A stretch of DNA of 64,000 nucleotides from Bacteroidota bacterium (GCA_016718825.1 JADKCL010000007.1:124001-188000); one strand, 5' to 3'. Positions 32,041 to 41,101 are shown, counted from the first letter of the stretch. Notes: a model not told the origin generated them from the sequence alone. Program-made: numbers and translations.

Positions 32041-34905
32041 TTAGATCTTATAACGTAACATTTTGCTAATGAGTTGCTTCGCAGTCGCAGTACGTTCCGG
32101 ATATTTATCTCCGCCGATATATTCTCCGTCTTCCAATCTAAATGAAATTTGAAGAATGGAACCCGCTCCACGTGCATCAATCCTGATTTTCACTTCAATA
32201 GGGCCTGCATCAAGGTCTGCAAGTTTCGCGGCGCGGTATTGCAGGTCTGGAAACCGGTCATCATAAAGTTCGGCACGACTGAGGAAATATCCAACCGCTT
32301 GGCGTTCAATCATGTTGGTTGCAAGTGGTGATTCAATGATGAACACCGGAACTTGATTTCCATATTCAAGCACGCGGCCATCTCGAATCAAAATCGGCGT
32401 ATTGTTGTCGACCAAGGAAACTCCTTCCCTTGAATTGAGTTGCTGCTCAAGCAATTGCACCCGGCGCTCACGCTCCTCGAGATCCTTGAACCGGGATTCT
32501 TTGTTGGCGTAGTCGGCCTCTTTGCGTTGCAAGACGGATTCTCGCTGCGAAAGCAACTTTTCCTTGTCGGCCGTGGCGACGTCGCGTGCTGCGAGGTCTT
32601 TTTCTTGTTGGTCGAGCTTTGCGCGTTGCTCGCGCAGGAAGCGCACCTGCTCACCCTCGGGTACGCGTACCTTTGCGAGGCTGTCGACTTTGCTTTGCAA
32701 GGTTGCAATCCCGCGCCGCAGCTCTGACTCTCGTTGGCCGACGGTGTTGAGCAGTTTTTGAAGGCTGTCGCGTGCACTTGTCTGCGTGCGCAATGCCCGC
32801 TCGTTGGTGTTGAGTTCTTTGCGCAGCGCGCTGCGTTGCACACGCATGGCAATAGCGCTGTCGCTCAGCATCTTATTGTCTGCATTGGCCTTGGTCAGAA
32901 GCTGTTCCTTGGCTGCAAGGTTGTTTCCCAGATTCTTGTTTTCCTGTTTCAGGCGATCCACCTCTTGCTGCGTCGCAGAGCGTGATGAGCTATTTTCTGC
33001 GAGCCGTGCTTCTGCATCACTGAGAGATTTTTGAAGTGCGGATTTGGCCTTGACCGCCTCGGAGAGCTCCAAATTGCGTGATGCAAGATCCGTTTGGGCC
33101 TTGCGAAGGTCACGATCCTTGTTTTGCAAGTCTGTTTGAGCCTTGGTGAGGGCCTCCTTGGAGGCAGTTGCTTCTTTTGCAGTCGCTTGGGCGCGTTGAA
33201 GTTGTTGCTTCAAAATCAGGATGCTGTCGGCCATGGCTTTGTTGGTCGCGTTCTCGGCCGCAGGTTCCGGATTGGTTTCCGCCACGGCATTTCCACTTTC
33301 CAATGCGGCAATTTTGGCAAGAAGCTTTTTTTGTTCGGATTCGGCTGCGACCAAACGCCGTTCCTGTTCGTCTTTTGACTTTTGGAGTGCCGCCATTTCA
33401 GTTTGAGTCTGCGTCAGCTCTGATTTTGCTGTTCCAGCTGCCCTTCTTGCAGTCCGAATCTCCCCATTGAGGCTGTCAATGAGGTTTTCATTGGGCAATG
33501 TGGCAACGACCGCGGCATTTCCTTCGCGCAGGTTGCGATTTTCGGCTTCCAACGAAGTGATGCGCTCCTCCAGCTGCATTTTTTTGCCGTTGAGGTAATC
33601 GTTGTCTTCTTTCAGGCGGCCAAGGTTACGCTCGCGAACCTCCGCTTCCTCACGCAAGGCGATATTTTTGACTTGCGCTTGCGAAAGGAGGTCAAGCAGA
33701 CTGTCTGCTGCAGCAGTACCCGCCAAGCCTTGCCCTTCGCCCAGTCCCATGGCAAGTTTGGTTTTGTATTCCTGCAATTCGATGCGCAGTCCTTCATTTT
33801 CACTGCTCAACTTGGCCATTTGTTCGGCGGTCGATTTCCCTCCTGCAGACAGGCGTGTCAACTGTTCACTGTACCGGATGGCCACGCCCAACAGCGAATC
33901 ATTTTCCGATTCGAGCTTGGCATTCAATCGATTGAGACGCTTGGCTTCCTTTTCAAGATTGGCCATTTCGCTAGCGGTTTCATTGCTGATGCTCACGTCG
34001 TCTGCCACGTAACTTTGACCGATCAGGGCCTCGACACGCTCGTTGAGCATCGTTACCGAATCTTGCAAGCGCTTGGTCTCCTTGACCTTGGAGGCAAGAA
34101 TGTCATGCTTGCGTTGCAAGGAAGCCTGCTCGATTCTCTGGGTTTCTGCTTCAGCGATCAATTGACTTTCGCGTGCTTCCAAGGCTTGGATGCGTGCGTT
34201 GAGACGCTGGAGCGTCGTGTCTTGCACCTGCGTTTTGGCCTCTGAAGTTTTTTTGTCTTCGTTTGGCTGTTTGTTGTCGTTTTTGAAGGGGTCCTTTCTC
34301 AGTAAAACGGATTCATTTTCAACTTCTTCTGATTTGAAATGTTCGGCAACCGAGGGTTGAATGCCAGAATCTTTTGCCACCGGTACTTTTTCAGGCTTTT
34401 CCAGTTTGGCAATTGTTCCATCATCCATCAGCAAATCACCAAAGCGTGCGACGTCACCGGAAGTCTCCTTGATCAATTTCGCAATGTCAATTTTGAGTTT
34501 TGTAGCCAATTCGGGGAATTCGCGCGAGTTGATGGACCTGCGGTAATCGTACATGACGACCACAGTGAGCTCGGTAAATTGCCCTTGAATGCTTTTGAGA
34601 AGGAAATAGAGGGATAAATCGCGCTCATCTGCAATCGGTGCATAGCGGATGTTCTCATAAATAATAGAGCGCTCGTATTGAAAGGGCGGCGTAGGTTCGA
34701 CAGCTGCGACATGCGCAATCACCTGGTTGGCGACAAACCGCTCGCTACGCTCCAAAGTGAACCGAAATCCCGTCACAGGCTTATTGTAGAGGGAAATGCT
34801 CAGCTCCTCGACCGCGACTTCCTTCGAAAAACTCGGGACATAGCTCCCCATCAGGCATATCAAGCCAATCACTGCCATTAGGCAACGGTTCCTGCAAATC
34901 CTCAT
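32041..34905 (-). CDS. Large periplasmic coiled-coil protein
   Basis: From ATG 34905 the protein has 954 residues: signal peptide (about 1-28), an N-terminal globular domain (about 30-165), an extended coiled coil (about 205-820) rich in Gln, Lys, Glu, Leu and Ala, and a C-terminal globular domain (about 830-954). The frame extends only to a TTG at 34923. It is probably a long periplasmic rod, and the co-transcribed peptidoglycan-binding OmpA protein (7 bp downstream) suggests it is tethered to the wall. A role in secretion or gliding machinery is possible but not shown; no family recognised. Confidence 0.85.
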   Translation of the reverse strand: MRICRNRCLMAVIGLICLMGSYVPSFSKEVAVEELSISLYNKPVTGFRFTLERSERFVANQVIAHVAAVEPTPPFQYERSIIYENIRYAPIADERDLSLYFLLKSIQGQFTELTVVVMYDYRRSINSREFPELATKLKIDIAKLIKETSGDVARFGDLLMDDGTIAKLEKPEKVPVAKDSGIQPSVAEHFKSEEVENESVLLRKDPFKNDNKQPNEDKKTSEAKTQVQDTTLQRLNARIQALEARESQLIAEAETQRIEQASLQRKHDILASKVKETKRLQDSVTMLNERVEALIGQSYVADDVSISNETASEMANLEKEAKRLNRLNAKLESENDSLLGVAIRYSEQLTRLSAGGKSTAEQMAKLSSENEGLRIELQEYKTKLAMGLGEGQGLAGTAAADSLLDLLSQAQVKNIALREEAEVRERNLGRLKEDNDYLNGKKMQLEERITSLEAENRNLREGNAAVVATLPNENLIDSLNGEIRTARRAAGTAKSELTQTQTEMAALQKSKDEQERRLVAAESEQKKLLAKIAALESGNAVAETNPEPAAENATNKAMADSILILKQQLQRAQATAKEATASKEALTKAQTDLQNKDRDLRKAQTDLASRNLELSEAVKAKSALQKSLSDAEARLAENSSSRSATQQEVDRLKQENKNLGNNLAAKEQLLTKANADNKMLSDSAIAMRVQRSALRKELNTNERALRTQTSARDSLQKLLNTVGQRESELRRGIATLQSKVDSLAKVRVPEGEQVRFLREQRAKLDQQEKDLAARDVATADKEKLLSQRESVLQRKEADYANKESRFKDLEERERRVQLLEQQLNSREGVSLVDNNTPILIRDGRVLEYGNQVPVFIIESPLATNMIERQAVGYFLSRAELYDDRFPDLQYRAAKLADLDAGPIEVKIRIDARGAGSILQISFRLEDGEYIGGDKYPERTATAKQLISKMLRYKI

Positions 34906-35156
34906 TCGCGGCAATTCATTCAAACGTTAAAGGTACGGAGAGAATAAACAATGGGGAATGGGCAATGGACATGCACGCCCAAAAACGTAGGTGAAAGTGG
35001 ACAGTACCGCAATTTTGTAAATGAAGCCCTTTAAAATGTGGCTCTGGGGTCGCTTTTGTCTCCAAATGGGAGTGACAAGGATCATTCTTTTGACAACCAA
35101 TCGACAGGAGGAAAATGGAACGCGGAATGGAAATTTGGAATTGAAATTTGAACGAT

Positions 35157-35462
35157 ATGGAAAAGCTGCGAATCCTGCTCTTTTTTACAGTCTTGGCGAC
35201 ATTACTTGGATCGACTTCCTGTACCCCGCAGATGGATGAAGGCGGTGGCAAGCCGATGGAGGAAAATTCCGGGAAAGCTGTCAATTCCGACCCGAAGCCC
35301 GCTCCAAAGCCAGAAATTCCTGACGAACCCTGCCATTACAACGGACATCAGCTGCACGTGGGTCCCAAGGGTGGTTGCTACTACTTCTACGACGGTCGCA
35401 AAAAGGAATATGTCGACCACAGCTTCTGCAAAGACTGCGAAAAGGAGAAAAAGGCGAAGTAG
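35157..35462 (+). CDS. Lipoprotein with PBCV-type basic adaptor motif
   Basis: A 101-residue lipoprotein: signal peptide MEKLRILLFFTVLATLLG with lipobox GSTSC, a Pro/Lys-rich linker, then a short C-terminal domain HVGPKGGCYYFYDGRKKEYV followed by a conserved His-Ser-Phe-Cys. This pattern matches the basic adaptor domain first described in chlorella-virus proteins, which also occurs in bacterial surface proteins. Further cysteines (CHYNGH, CKDCEK) may form disulfides. Function unknown. The frame also opens at ATG 35148, but 35157 fits the signal peptide better. Confidence 0.8.
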   Translation: MEKLRILLFFTVLATLLGSTSCTPQMDEGGGKPMEENSGKAVNSDPKPAPKPEIPDEPCHYNGHQLHVGPKGGCYYFYDGRKKEYVDHSFCKDCEKEKKAK

Positions 35463-35500
35463 ACCCGCCAAAGTCGCCTCATTTCACTGAAAACCAAGAG

Positions 35501-36112
35501 TCAAAGCGCTAGAAAGGCTTCCAATGAAACCTTACCCTGCTCACTGCAATAGGGGAGAAGTAGCCGGGCGATAATGTGAAGGTAATGCTTGATTTGCTGG
35601 TCAAGGCTCAATTGAGAAAGGCTGATCGTCGCTTCCGATATCCAAAAGCGGATAATCAGTGCCAAGGCGGAAACTAGATATGCAATTTCGACTTCGGATT
35701 CGATCGACAGGTCTCCATTGTGAATCAGAGATTGCAGATTGCCCGTTAAAGCACTGTTTCGGTTGGTGGATGTCTCCTTGTACCGTTCTGCAATCCTCGG
35801 ATTTTGAGTCATAAGATGCACGAAGCTGAGGAGGAGGCAACGGTATTGAATTTGATTGCGGAAAACCTGTCCCAGCATTTCAAAGAAGGAAGTGATGTCA
35901 AGGTGATCCTTCGGGAATATCGTCTGGGAATTTAGCAATGAGAGATTGCGCGAGAGTCGATCGACCAAATCGTCTTTGGTCGGAAAATAGTAATTGATGT
36001 TGCTCACACGCATTTTCAGGTCTGTAGCTAACTCGCGTAAGCCGACATATTCAATCCCCTTTTCGTTGAACATCTCAAGGGCACGTTTCAAAATAATGTC
36101 TTCCGTTTTCAT
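35501..36112 (-). CDS. TetR/AcrR-family transcriptional regulator
   Basis: A 203-residue repressor-type protein. The N-terminal helix-turn-helix (about 5-55) reads ALEMFNEKGIEYVGLRELAT ... NINYYFPTKDDLV, the TetR signature, and the C-terminal helical ligand domain has no close recognisable subfamily. It is divergent from a cupin gene with 57 bp between start codons, and that gap begins with a perfect palindrome that is the likely operator. It therefore probably represses the cupin gene and itself. Confidence 0.93.
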   Translation of the reverse strand: MKTEDIILKRALEMFNEKGIEYVGLRELATDLKMRVSNINYYFPTKDDLVDRLSRNLSLLNSQTIFPKDHLDITSFFEMLGQVFRNQIQYRCLLLSFVHLMTQNPRIAERYKETSTNRNSALTGNLQSLIHNGDLSIESEVEIAYLVSALALIIRFWISEATISLSQLSLDQQIKHYLHIIARLLLPYCSEQGKVSLEAFLAL

Positions 36113-36120
36113 ATCAAAAA

Positions 36121-36151
36121 TTTGGACAATGTCCAAAAGTGGCTATATTTG
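36121..36151 (+). promoter_or_regulatory. Cupin-gene promoter overlapped by predicted TetR operator
   Basis: A perfect palindrome TTTGGACA-A-TGTCCAAA occupies 36121-36137 (8-bp arms around one base). The first four bases (TTTG, 36121-36124) also serve as a -33 element, because TATATTTG (36144-36151) follows after exactly 19 bp and matches the -7 box TAnnTTTG. A repressor bound here would cover the -33 region. Transcription would start near 36156-36158, about 12 bases before the cupin ATG. Confidence 0.8.
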
Positions 36152-36169
36152 TTCAAAAATACATGTTTT

Positions 36170-36721
36170 ATGAATCAAAAACTTCCACACACCATCCAAA
36201 ATTGCGTCGGCGAAGAGTTGACATTTCAAAGCATTGTTTCAGCGGGAGATGAAAAACGCATATTGGTTCATGCGTCTTGTAAGCCGGGAGCTGGCCCGGC
36301 AATGCATGTTCATTTTCGGCAGGATGAAAGCTTGACCGTACGAAAGGGAAAAATGGGTTATCAAATTCTTGGCGAAGCCCCCAAGGTTTGCGAAGTCGGG
36401 GAAACGATCCTGTTCCCGCGCGGAACTCCTCATAAATTTTGGGCTGCGGATGGAATTGACCTTGAGATGGAGGGATGGATCCAACCCGTTGACAACATAG
36501 TTTTTTATTTATCAGCGATTTATGCGGCACAGAATGCTTCTGGAAAAGCACAGCCCGAGGCCTTTGACGGGGCTTACCTCGCGACGCGCTACAAATCGGA
36601 ATACGATGTCCCGGAAATTCCTGCGTTTGTGAAAAGGGTTATTTTTCCGATCACAGTCTTCATCGGAAAGCTTCTAGGCAAGTACAAAAAGTTCAAGGAT
36701 GCACCCGAGCCTTTGGTTTGA
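36170..36721 (+). CDS. Cupin-domain protein
   Basis: A 183-residue protein with a conserved cupin barrel at about 20-115: HVHFRQDESLTVRKGKMGYQ (motif 1 with metal-binding His) and FPRGTPHKFWA (motif 2). The C-terminal half has a hydrophobic stretch near 155-170 (FVKRVIFPITVFIGKLLG) that may contact the membrane. No enzyme activity can be assigned. It is controlled from a promoter that overlaps the predicted operator of the divergent TetR gene, so its product or substrate may relate to the TetR ligand. Confidence 0.88.
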   Translation: MNQKLPHTIQNCVGEELTFQSIVSAGDEKRILVHASCKPGAGPAMHVHFRQDESLTVRKGKMGYQILGEAPKVCEVGETILFPRGTPHKFWAADGIDLEMEGWIQPVDNIVFYLSAIYAAQNASGKAQPEAFDGAYLATRYKSEYDVPEIPAFVKRVIFPITVFIGKLLGKYKKFKDAPEPLV

Positions 36722-36873
36722 GCGCAGCCGATTTTGTCGCGTTCCTCCATTTGGATAAAAGAGGACTGCTTTTTTTTTGTGGGGGGAGCCCGATGAAAAT
36801 TTTTCCCCAGAACCAACTGAGAAGTCAACATTTGTCAAGAAGGCTGATCCGCACTGCTTAATTTCGCAGCCGT

Positions 36874-37902
36874 ATGTGGAAATTATTCATCCGTTCGCTG
36901 CTGTTTAGTCTCGATGCCGAGAAGGCCCACCACCTCACATTCAAATTGTTGCGTGTATGGTTTGCCATTCCCGGTCTGCGTTTTCTCACACACCGCGCCC
37001 ATCACATCCGAGATGCCCGTCTCGAACGCGAATTGTTTGGTCTTAAATTCCGCAACCCCGTGGGGCTCGCTGCCGGATTTGACAAAAATGGCCTCCTTAT
37101 CCGCGAATGGGGTGATTTGGGCTTCGGATTTGTCGAGGTCGGGACGGTGACACCCAAGCCGCAAGACGGCAATCCCAAGCCCAGGCTGTTTCGTTTGCCC
37201 AAGGATCAGGCGATCATCAACCGGATGGGCTTCAACAACGATGGCTTGGCCGTCTTGACCGAGCGCCTCCGCAATGCGCAACGCGGGCGCTTGATCGTCG
37301 CCGGAAACATTGGCAAAAACAAAGACACGCCCAATGCCGACGCTGCGAGTGACTATGAAAAGTGTTTCGAAGCGCTTTACCCCGTGGTAGACTTTTTTGT
37401 CGTGAATGTCAGCAGTCCCAACACACCGGGTCTGCGTGAATTGCAGGAAAAGGCACCGTTGACGGCGTTGCTGCAAAGTCTGCAAGCCCTGAACTCCGCA
37501 AAGCCGAAACAAAAACCGATTCTTCTGAAAATCGCTCCCGACCTCACCGATACGCAACTCGATGACATTCTGGACATTGTGCAGACGACAAAATTGGCGG
37601 GTTTGGTCGCGACCAATACGACGATCAGCCGGGAGGGCTTGCAAACAGGGGGGGCTGAAGTAGAGGCGATTGGCGCCGGCGGCTTGAGCGGCGCGCCCCT
37701 GCGGGCGCGCTCCATGGAGGTGCTGCGCTACCTGCGCGCACGTGCTCCGAAGCTGCCGCTGATCTCCGTCGGAGGCATCATGACCGCCCAAGACGCTGCC
37801 GAACGCCTCCAAGCAGGCGCAGACCTTGTACAGATCTACACGGGATTTGTCTACGGCGGCGCCTATTTGCCCAAACGGATTTGTAGGGCTGTGCTCAAAT
37901 AA
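36874..37902 (+). CDS. pyrD: Dihydroorotate dehydrogenase, quinone type (class 2)
   Basis: A 342-residue FMN enzyme that oxidises dihydroorotate to orotate, passing electrons to quinone. The N-terminal helix pair (1-40) is the membrane-associating extension of class 2 enzymes. FMN and substrate motifs include NPVGLAAGFDKNG, INRMGFNNDG and NVSSPNTPGLR with the catalytic Ser at 181. The C-terminal LISVGGIMTAQDAAERLQAG ends the barrel. The TAATTTCG element 7 bases upstream of the ATG is a -7-like box. pyrF lies about 4 kb away on the same strand, separated by ftsK and lolA. Confidence 0.97.
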   Translation: MWKLFIRSLLFSLDAEKAHHLTFKLLRVWFAIPGLRFLTHRAHHIRDARLERELFGLKFRNPVGLAAGFDKNGLLIREWGDLGFGFVEVGTVTPKPQDGNPKPRLFRLPKDQAIINRMGFNNDGLAVLTERLRNAQRGRLIVAGNIGKNKDTPNADAASDYEKCFEALYPVVDFFVVNVSSPNTPGLRELQEKAPLTALLQSLQALNSAKPKQKPILLKIAPDLTDTQLDDILDIVQTTKLAGLVATNTTISREGLQTGGAEVEAIGAGGLSGAPLRARSMEVLRYLRARAPKLPLISVGGIMTAQDAAERLQAGADLVQIYTGFVYGGAYLPKRICRAVLK

Positions 37903-38259
37903 AGCGAAGAATCTGGAAATCAGGGGATAAAGAGAAGGTTGCTCAAACCCCTCGGCCTTCCTTCCAAAATCTCGTGAAAATCCTCCTCCGAATCGGTTTT
38001 GATACCGCATCCCGAAATGTTGCCGGACATTTGGTGGAGGAGGTCAACTGAGAAGGAACACGATGGCTTGAAGACGTTCCCTTGGAATTCAAAACCCCAG
38101 ATGATCGTCCCTCCCGAACGCATCCTTATATCTTCCGTACAACTTTCTGGTCGTGCCTGAAATGGGTGTGAATTACGCCCCTCGGGAACTCCGTAACTTG
38201 CCGCCTTGTATTGAAAATCCAAAAACCGTTCGTACCATTCTGTGTGCGAGCGCCTTCGA
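37903..38259. other. Intergenic region pyrD-ftsK (357 bp)
   Basis: No gene with family support is seen here. A minus-strand open frame, 37920-38123 (67 residues, MRSGGTIIWGFEFQGNVF...), could be a small gene that converges on pyrD, but it has no homologue I recognise and no promoter box. The upstream part is expected to hold the ftsK promoter; no clear TAnnTTTG box is visible. Confidence 0.35.
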
Positions 38260-39126
38260 ATGGCCGGAAAAGAAAATATCGTCAAAGACAGGGCCACAAA
38301 GGCCGAGGAACAGGACAAAAGCGTCGAGCAGGGCCTACGCCGTGAAAAACGTAGCAGGCCTGCTGCTGAACCTGCTGTGGCGGCCGCGCCTGTCGCCAAA
38401 GGCAATAAAGTGTCGCAGTTTTTCTCGTTCATGCGCTCCGAACGCGGGCGCAAAGTGCTCGGACTTGTGGTCATTCTCACGAGTGCGGTGATGCTCTTTT
38501 CCTTCATTTCGCACTTTTTTACAGGTTACAAAGATCAAGCAGGCGAAGGCTTGCCCGCAAATTGGCTGGGTGGTGTCGGTGCTTGGCTCAGCGAATTGTT
38601 TGTACGCAAAGGCTTTGGCGCCTTGGCGGTTGTGATTCCGTTGTACACCGGTTTGTGGGGGTTTGCCATTCTGGAGAAAAAATATTCTCCATTTCTGTTC
38701 AAAATCCTCAAATACGTCTTCTTTTCCGTCATTTGGGGTTCGATTTTCTTGGCTTTTTGCTCCTATTTGATCTGGAACAAGCCAAGTTTGCTCGGCGGCG
38801 GCTTCGGATGGTACATGAATGAGCTGCTGATGTATCCAATTGGCCGAATCGGAACCGGATTGGTCGTTGTCGTTTCCTTTTTGGTGTTTTTGGTCGTCAA
38901 TTTTAATGTCGACCTGCCTTTTAGTAAGCTTTTGCCGAAGAAACCAGGTGAAGTCGATGCTGAAGTAGGCGCAGAAGGTGAGTCCGAGGAGCCTGAGGAT
39001 GCGTCGAAGGACAATGTTCAGGCAAAAGATCCGCTTTTGGAGAAGAGGAGGAGGAGGAAGAAGGCGACGAATTCCAAATCTCCGTGCGGCCGGTCGTTGA
39101 GAAGAAGCCCGATGAAACTGTGGTGA
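38260..39126 (+). CDS. ftsK: DNA translocase FtsK, N-terminal membrane part (frameshifted)
   Basis: This frame encodes MAGKENIVKD followed by a basic segment and four membrane helices (about 60-215), the N-terminal domain of FtsK that anchors it at the division septum. It then enters an acidic linker and ends in a nonsense basic tail (EKRRRRKKATNSK) at 39126. The correct acidic linker continues in another frame: the bases after 39031 read GEEEEEEEGDEFQISV when shifted by one. So one base appears to be missing near the CTTTTGG at 39032-39038. Because FtsK is normally essential, a sequence error is more likely than a true break. Confidence 0.85.
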   Translation: MAGKENIVKDRATKAEEQDKSVEQGLRREKRSRPAAEPAVAAAPVAKGNKVSQFFSFMRSERGRKVLGLVVILTSAVMLFSFISHFFTGYKDQAGEGLPANWLGGVGAWLSELFVRKGFGALAVVIPLYTGLWGFAILEKKYSPFLFKILKYVFFSVIWGSIFLAFCSYLIWNKPSLLGGGFGWYMNELLMYPIGRIGTGLVVVVSFLVFLVVNFNVDLPFSKLLPKKPGEVDAEVGAEGESEEPEDASKDNVQAKDPLLEKRRRRKKATNSKSPCGRSLRRSPMKLW

Positions 39127-40997
39127 ATGAAAAGCCGGAGGAAACGCCATTTGTGAATGGCACAGATCTTCCATTGGTAATCACAGCCGTGACCGAAACA
39201 CCCAAAAACAAAGGAAAAGTCGAGCCCGTATTCGAAGTCAGCCTGCCTGCACCCGACGAAATTCCCGAGCTGAATACCTACCGCGACTCCGTGCTGCCCG
39301 TCAACAATGGGCTCGATTTTGCGATTGAGGATACCCGTGCACGCGAAGCCGCTGGCATTGACCGCCCGCCGGTCGTGCCGCTCAATGGCGACAATATTCA
39401 TCAGGTCGAGGAGGACATGTTTGAGAAAATCGTCCCCGACGGTAGTCTCGAAACACTTGATCCCGACGAGGAAGTCGGCGATTGGACGGCCTACGACCCC
39501 ACGCTCGAATTGAGCACCTACCAATATCCGACGATTGATTTGTTGGAGCAGCGCGACGGCAATCAAAGCCGGGAAGTGAACCGCGGCGAATTGGAGGAGA
39601 ACAAAAACAAGATCGTCCAGACACTTCAGAACTATAAGATTGACATTACGAGCATCAAGGCGACGATCGGCCCGACGGTCACCTTGTATGAAATCGTGCC
39701 TGCGCCGGGCGTGCGGATTTCCAAAATCAAAAATCTGGAGGATGACATCGCCCTGAGCCTCTCGGCCTTGGGCATCCGTATCATCGCGCCGATTCCTGGA
39801 AAAGGCACGATCGGTATCGAAATCCCGAATTCGAAGCCGGAAATCGTGTCGATGCGTTCGGTCATGAGCACGGAAAAATTCCGCGATACCAAAGCCGAAT
39901 TGCCCTTGGTGCTTGGCCGTACGATCAGCAACGAGGTGTACATCGCCGACCTTGCAAAAATGCCGCACTTGCTCATCGCAGGTGCAACGGGGCAAGGTAA
40001 GTCCGTGGGTATCAACGGTATCATTTCGTCGATTCTCTACCGGAAGCACCCTTCGCAGGTCAAATTTGTGCTGATCGACCCTAAAAAGGTGGAGTTGAGC
40101 CTCTATTCGAATCTGGAAAGCCATTTCTTGGCGGTCTTGGAAGCGAGTGACGAACCGATCATCACGGATACCAAGCAAGTGATCGGTGTGCTGAACAGCC
40201 TTTGCGTGGAGATGGATTCGCGGTACGATCTGCTGAAAAAGGCTGGCGTGCGCAACCTCTTGGAATACAACGCCAAATTTACCAGCCGCAAGCTCAATCC
40301 GAAAAAGGGACACCGCTTCCTGCCTTATATCGTGCTCATCATCGACGAGTTTGCCGACTTGATGATGACCGCCGGCAAAGAAATCGAAACACCGATTGCG
40401 CGTTTGGCGCAGTTGGCCCGTGCGATCGGCATTCACTTGATTTTGGCCACGCAGCGTCCGTCGGTCAACGTCATCACCGGTATCATCAAAGCCAACTTCC
40501 CGGCCCGTATTTCCTTCCGCGTGACTTCGAAGGTTGACTCACGCACCATCCTCGATACAGGCGGTGCCGACCAGTTGGTTGGACGTGGTGATCTTCTTTT
40601 AAGTACAGGCAGCGAGATTGTGCGAATCCAGAATGCATTCATCGATACGCCCGAAGTAGAAAATTTGGTCAATTTTATCTCCGAGCAAAGAGGCTATCCA
40701 ACGCCCTATTACCTGCCGGAAGTGCCAATGGAAGGCGGTGATGATGACATCGATGAGGACGATCTGGGCGAAAGGGATGACTTTTTCTCCGATGCAGCAA
40801 GGTTGGTGGTGAAGCACCAGCAGGGATCAACATCCTTGATTCAGAGGCGATTAAAGCTCGGATACAACCGCGCAGGCCGTATCATTGACCAATTGGAAAA
40901 GGCGGGAATCGTCGGTTCCTTCCAGGGAAGCAAGGCCCGCGAAGTTTTAGTGCAGGACGAATACAGTTTGGAACAGATTTTGAATAACCTGCACTGA
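39084..40997 (+). CDS. ftsK: DNA translocase FtsK, linker, motor and gamma domains (frameshifted)
   Basis: The second part of FtsK, in a different frame from the first. It contains the Pro/Glu-rich linker, the beta domain (about 160-280), the RecA-like motor with Walker A GATGQGKSVG and Walker B VLIIDEFADLM, and the winged-helix gamma domain (STSLIQRRLKLGYNRAGRII) that reads KOPS-type polar sequences. The frame opens at GTG 39084, but the true reading begins in the upstream part. It pumps chromosome DNA at the septum and activates dimer resolution. See the finding on the break. Confidence 0.9.
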   Translation: MRPVVEKKPDETVVNEKPEETPFVNGTDLPLVITAVTETPKNKGKVEPVFEVSLPAPDEIPELNTYRDSVLPVNNGLDFAIEDTRAREAAGIDRPPVVPLNGDNIHQVEEDMFEKIVPDGSLETLDPDEEVGDWTAYDPTLELSTYQYPTIDLLEQRDGNQSREVNRGELEENKNKIVQTLQNYKIDITSIKATIGPTVTLYEIVPAPGVRISKIKNLEDDIALSLSALGIRIIAPIPGKGTIGIEIPNSKPEIVSMRSVMSTEKFRDTKAELPLVLGRTISNEVYIADLAKMPHLLIAGATGQGKSVGINGIISSILYRKHPSQVKFVLIDPKKVELSLYSNLESHFLAVLEASDEPIITDTKQVIGVLNSLCVEMDSRYDLLKKAGVRNLLEYNAKFTSRKLNPKKGHRFLPYIVLIIDEFADLMMTAGKEIETPIARLAQLARAIGIHLILATQRPSVNVITGIIKANFPARISFRVTSKVDSRTILDTGGADQLVGRGDLLLSTGSEIVRIQNAFIDTPEVENLVNFISEQRGYPTPYYLPEVPMEGGDDDIDEDDLGERDDFFSDAARLVVKHQQGSTSLIQRRLKLGYNRAGRIIDQLEKAGIVGSFQGSKAREVLVQDEYSLEQILNNLH

Positions 40998-41101
40998 AAA
41001 GCACTTCTTTCCAGCAGCGTGACACAACTGTTACGCAATGTGGTTTGGGGAATTGGCGCCTTTGTAGGAAATTTGTCCCGTTGTATCAGCTTAAAGCTCA
41101 A

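Noticed and set aside
36883..38010. A 375-codon open frame on the minus strand over pyrD
   Set aside because: pyrD is complete on the plus strand; the opposite frame has no recognisable motif.
39032..39038. Programmed ribosomal frameshift in ftsK
   Set aside because: No canonical slippery heptamer is in the zero frame, and FtsK is not known to use recoding. A single-base sequence error explains it more simply.
39018..40436. A 472-codon open frame on the minus strand
   Set aside because: It is antisense to the FtsK motor region, whose Walker motifs are intact. The frame is Arg/His-rich, as shadows in this genome are.
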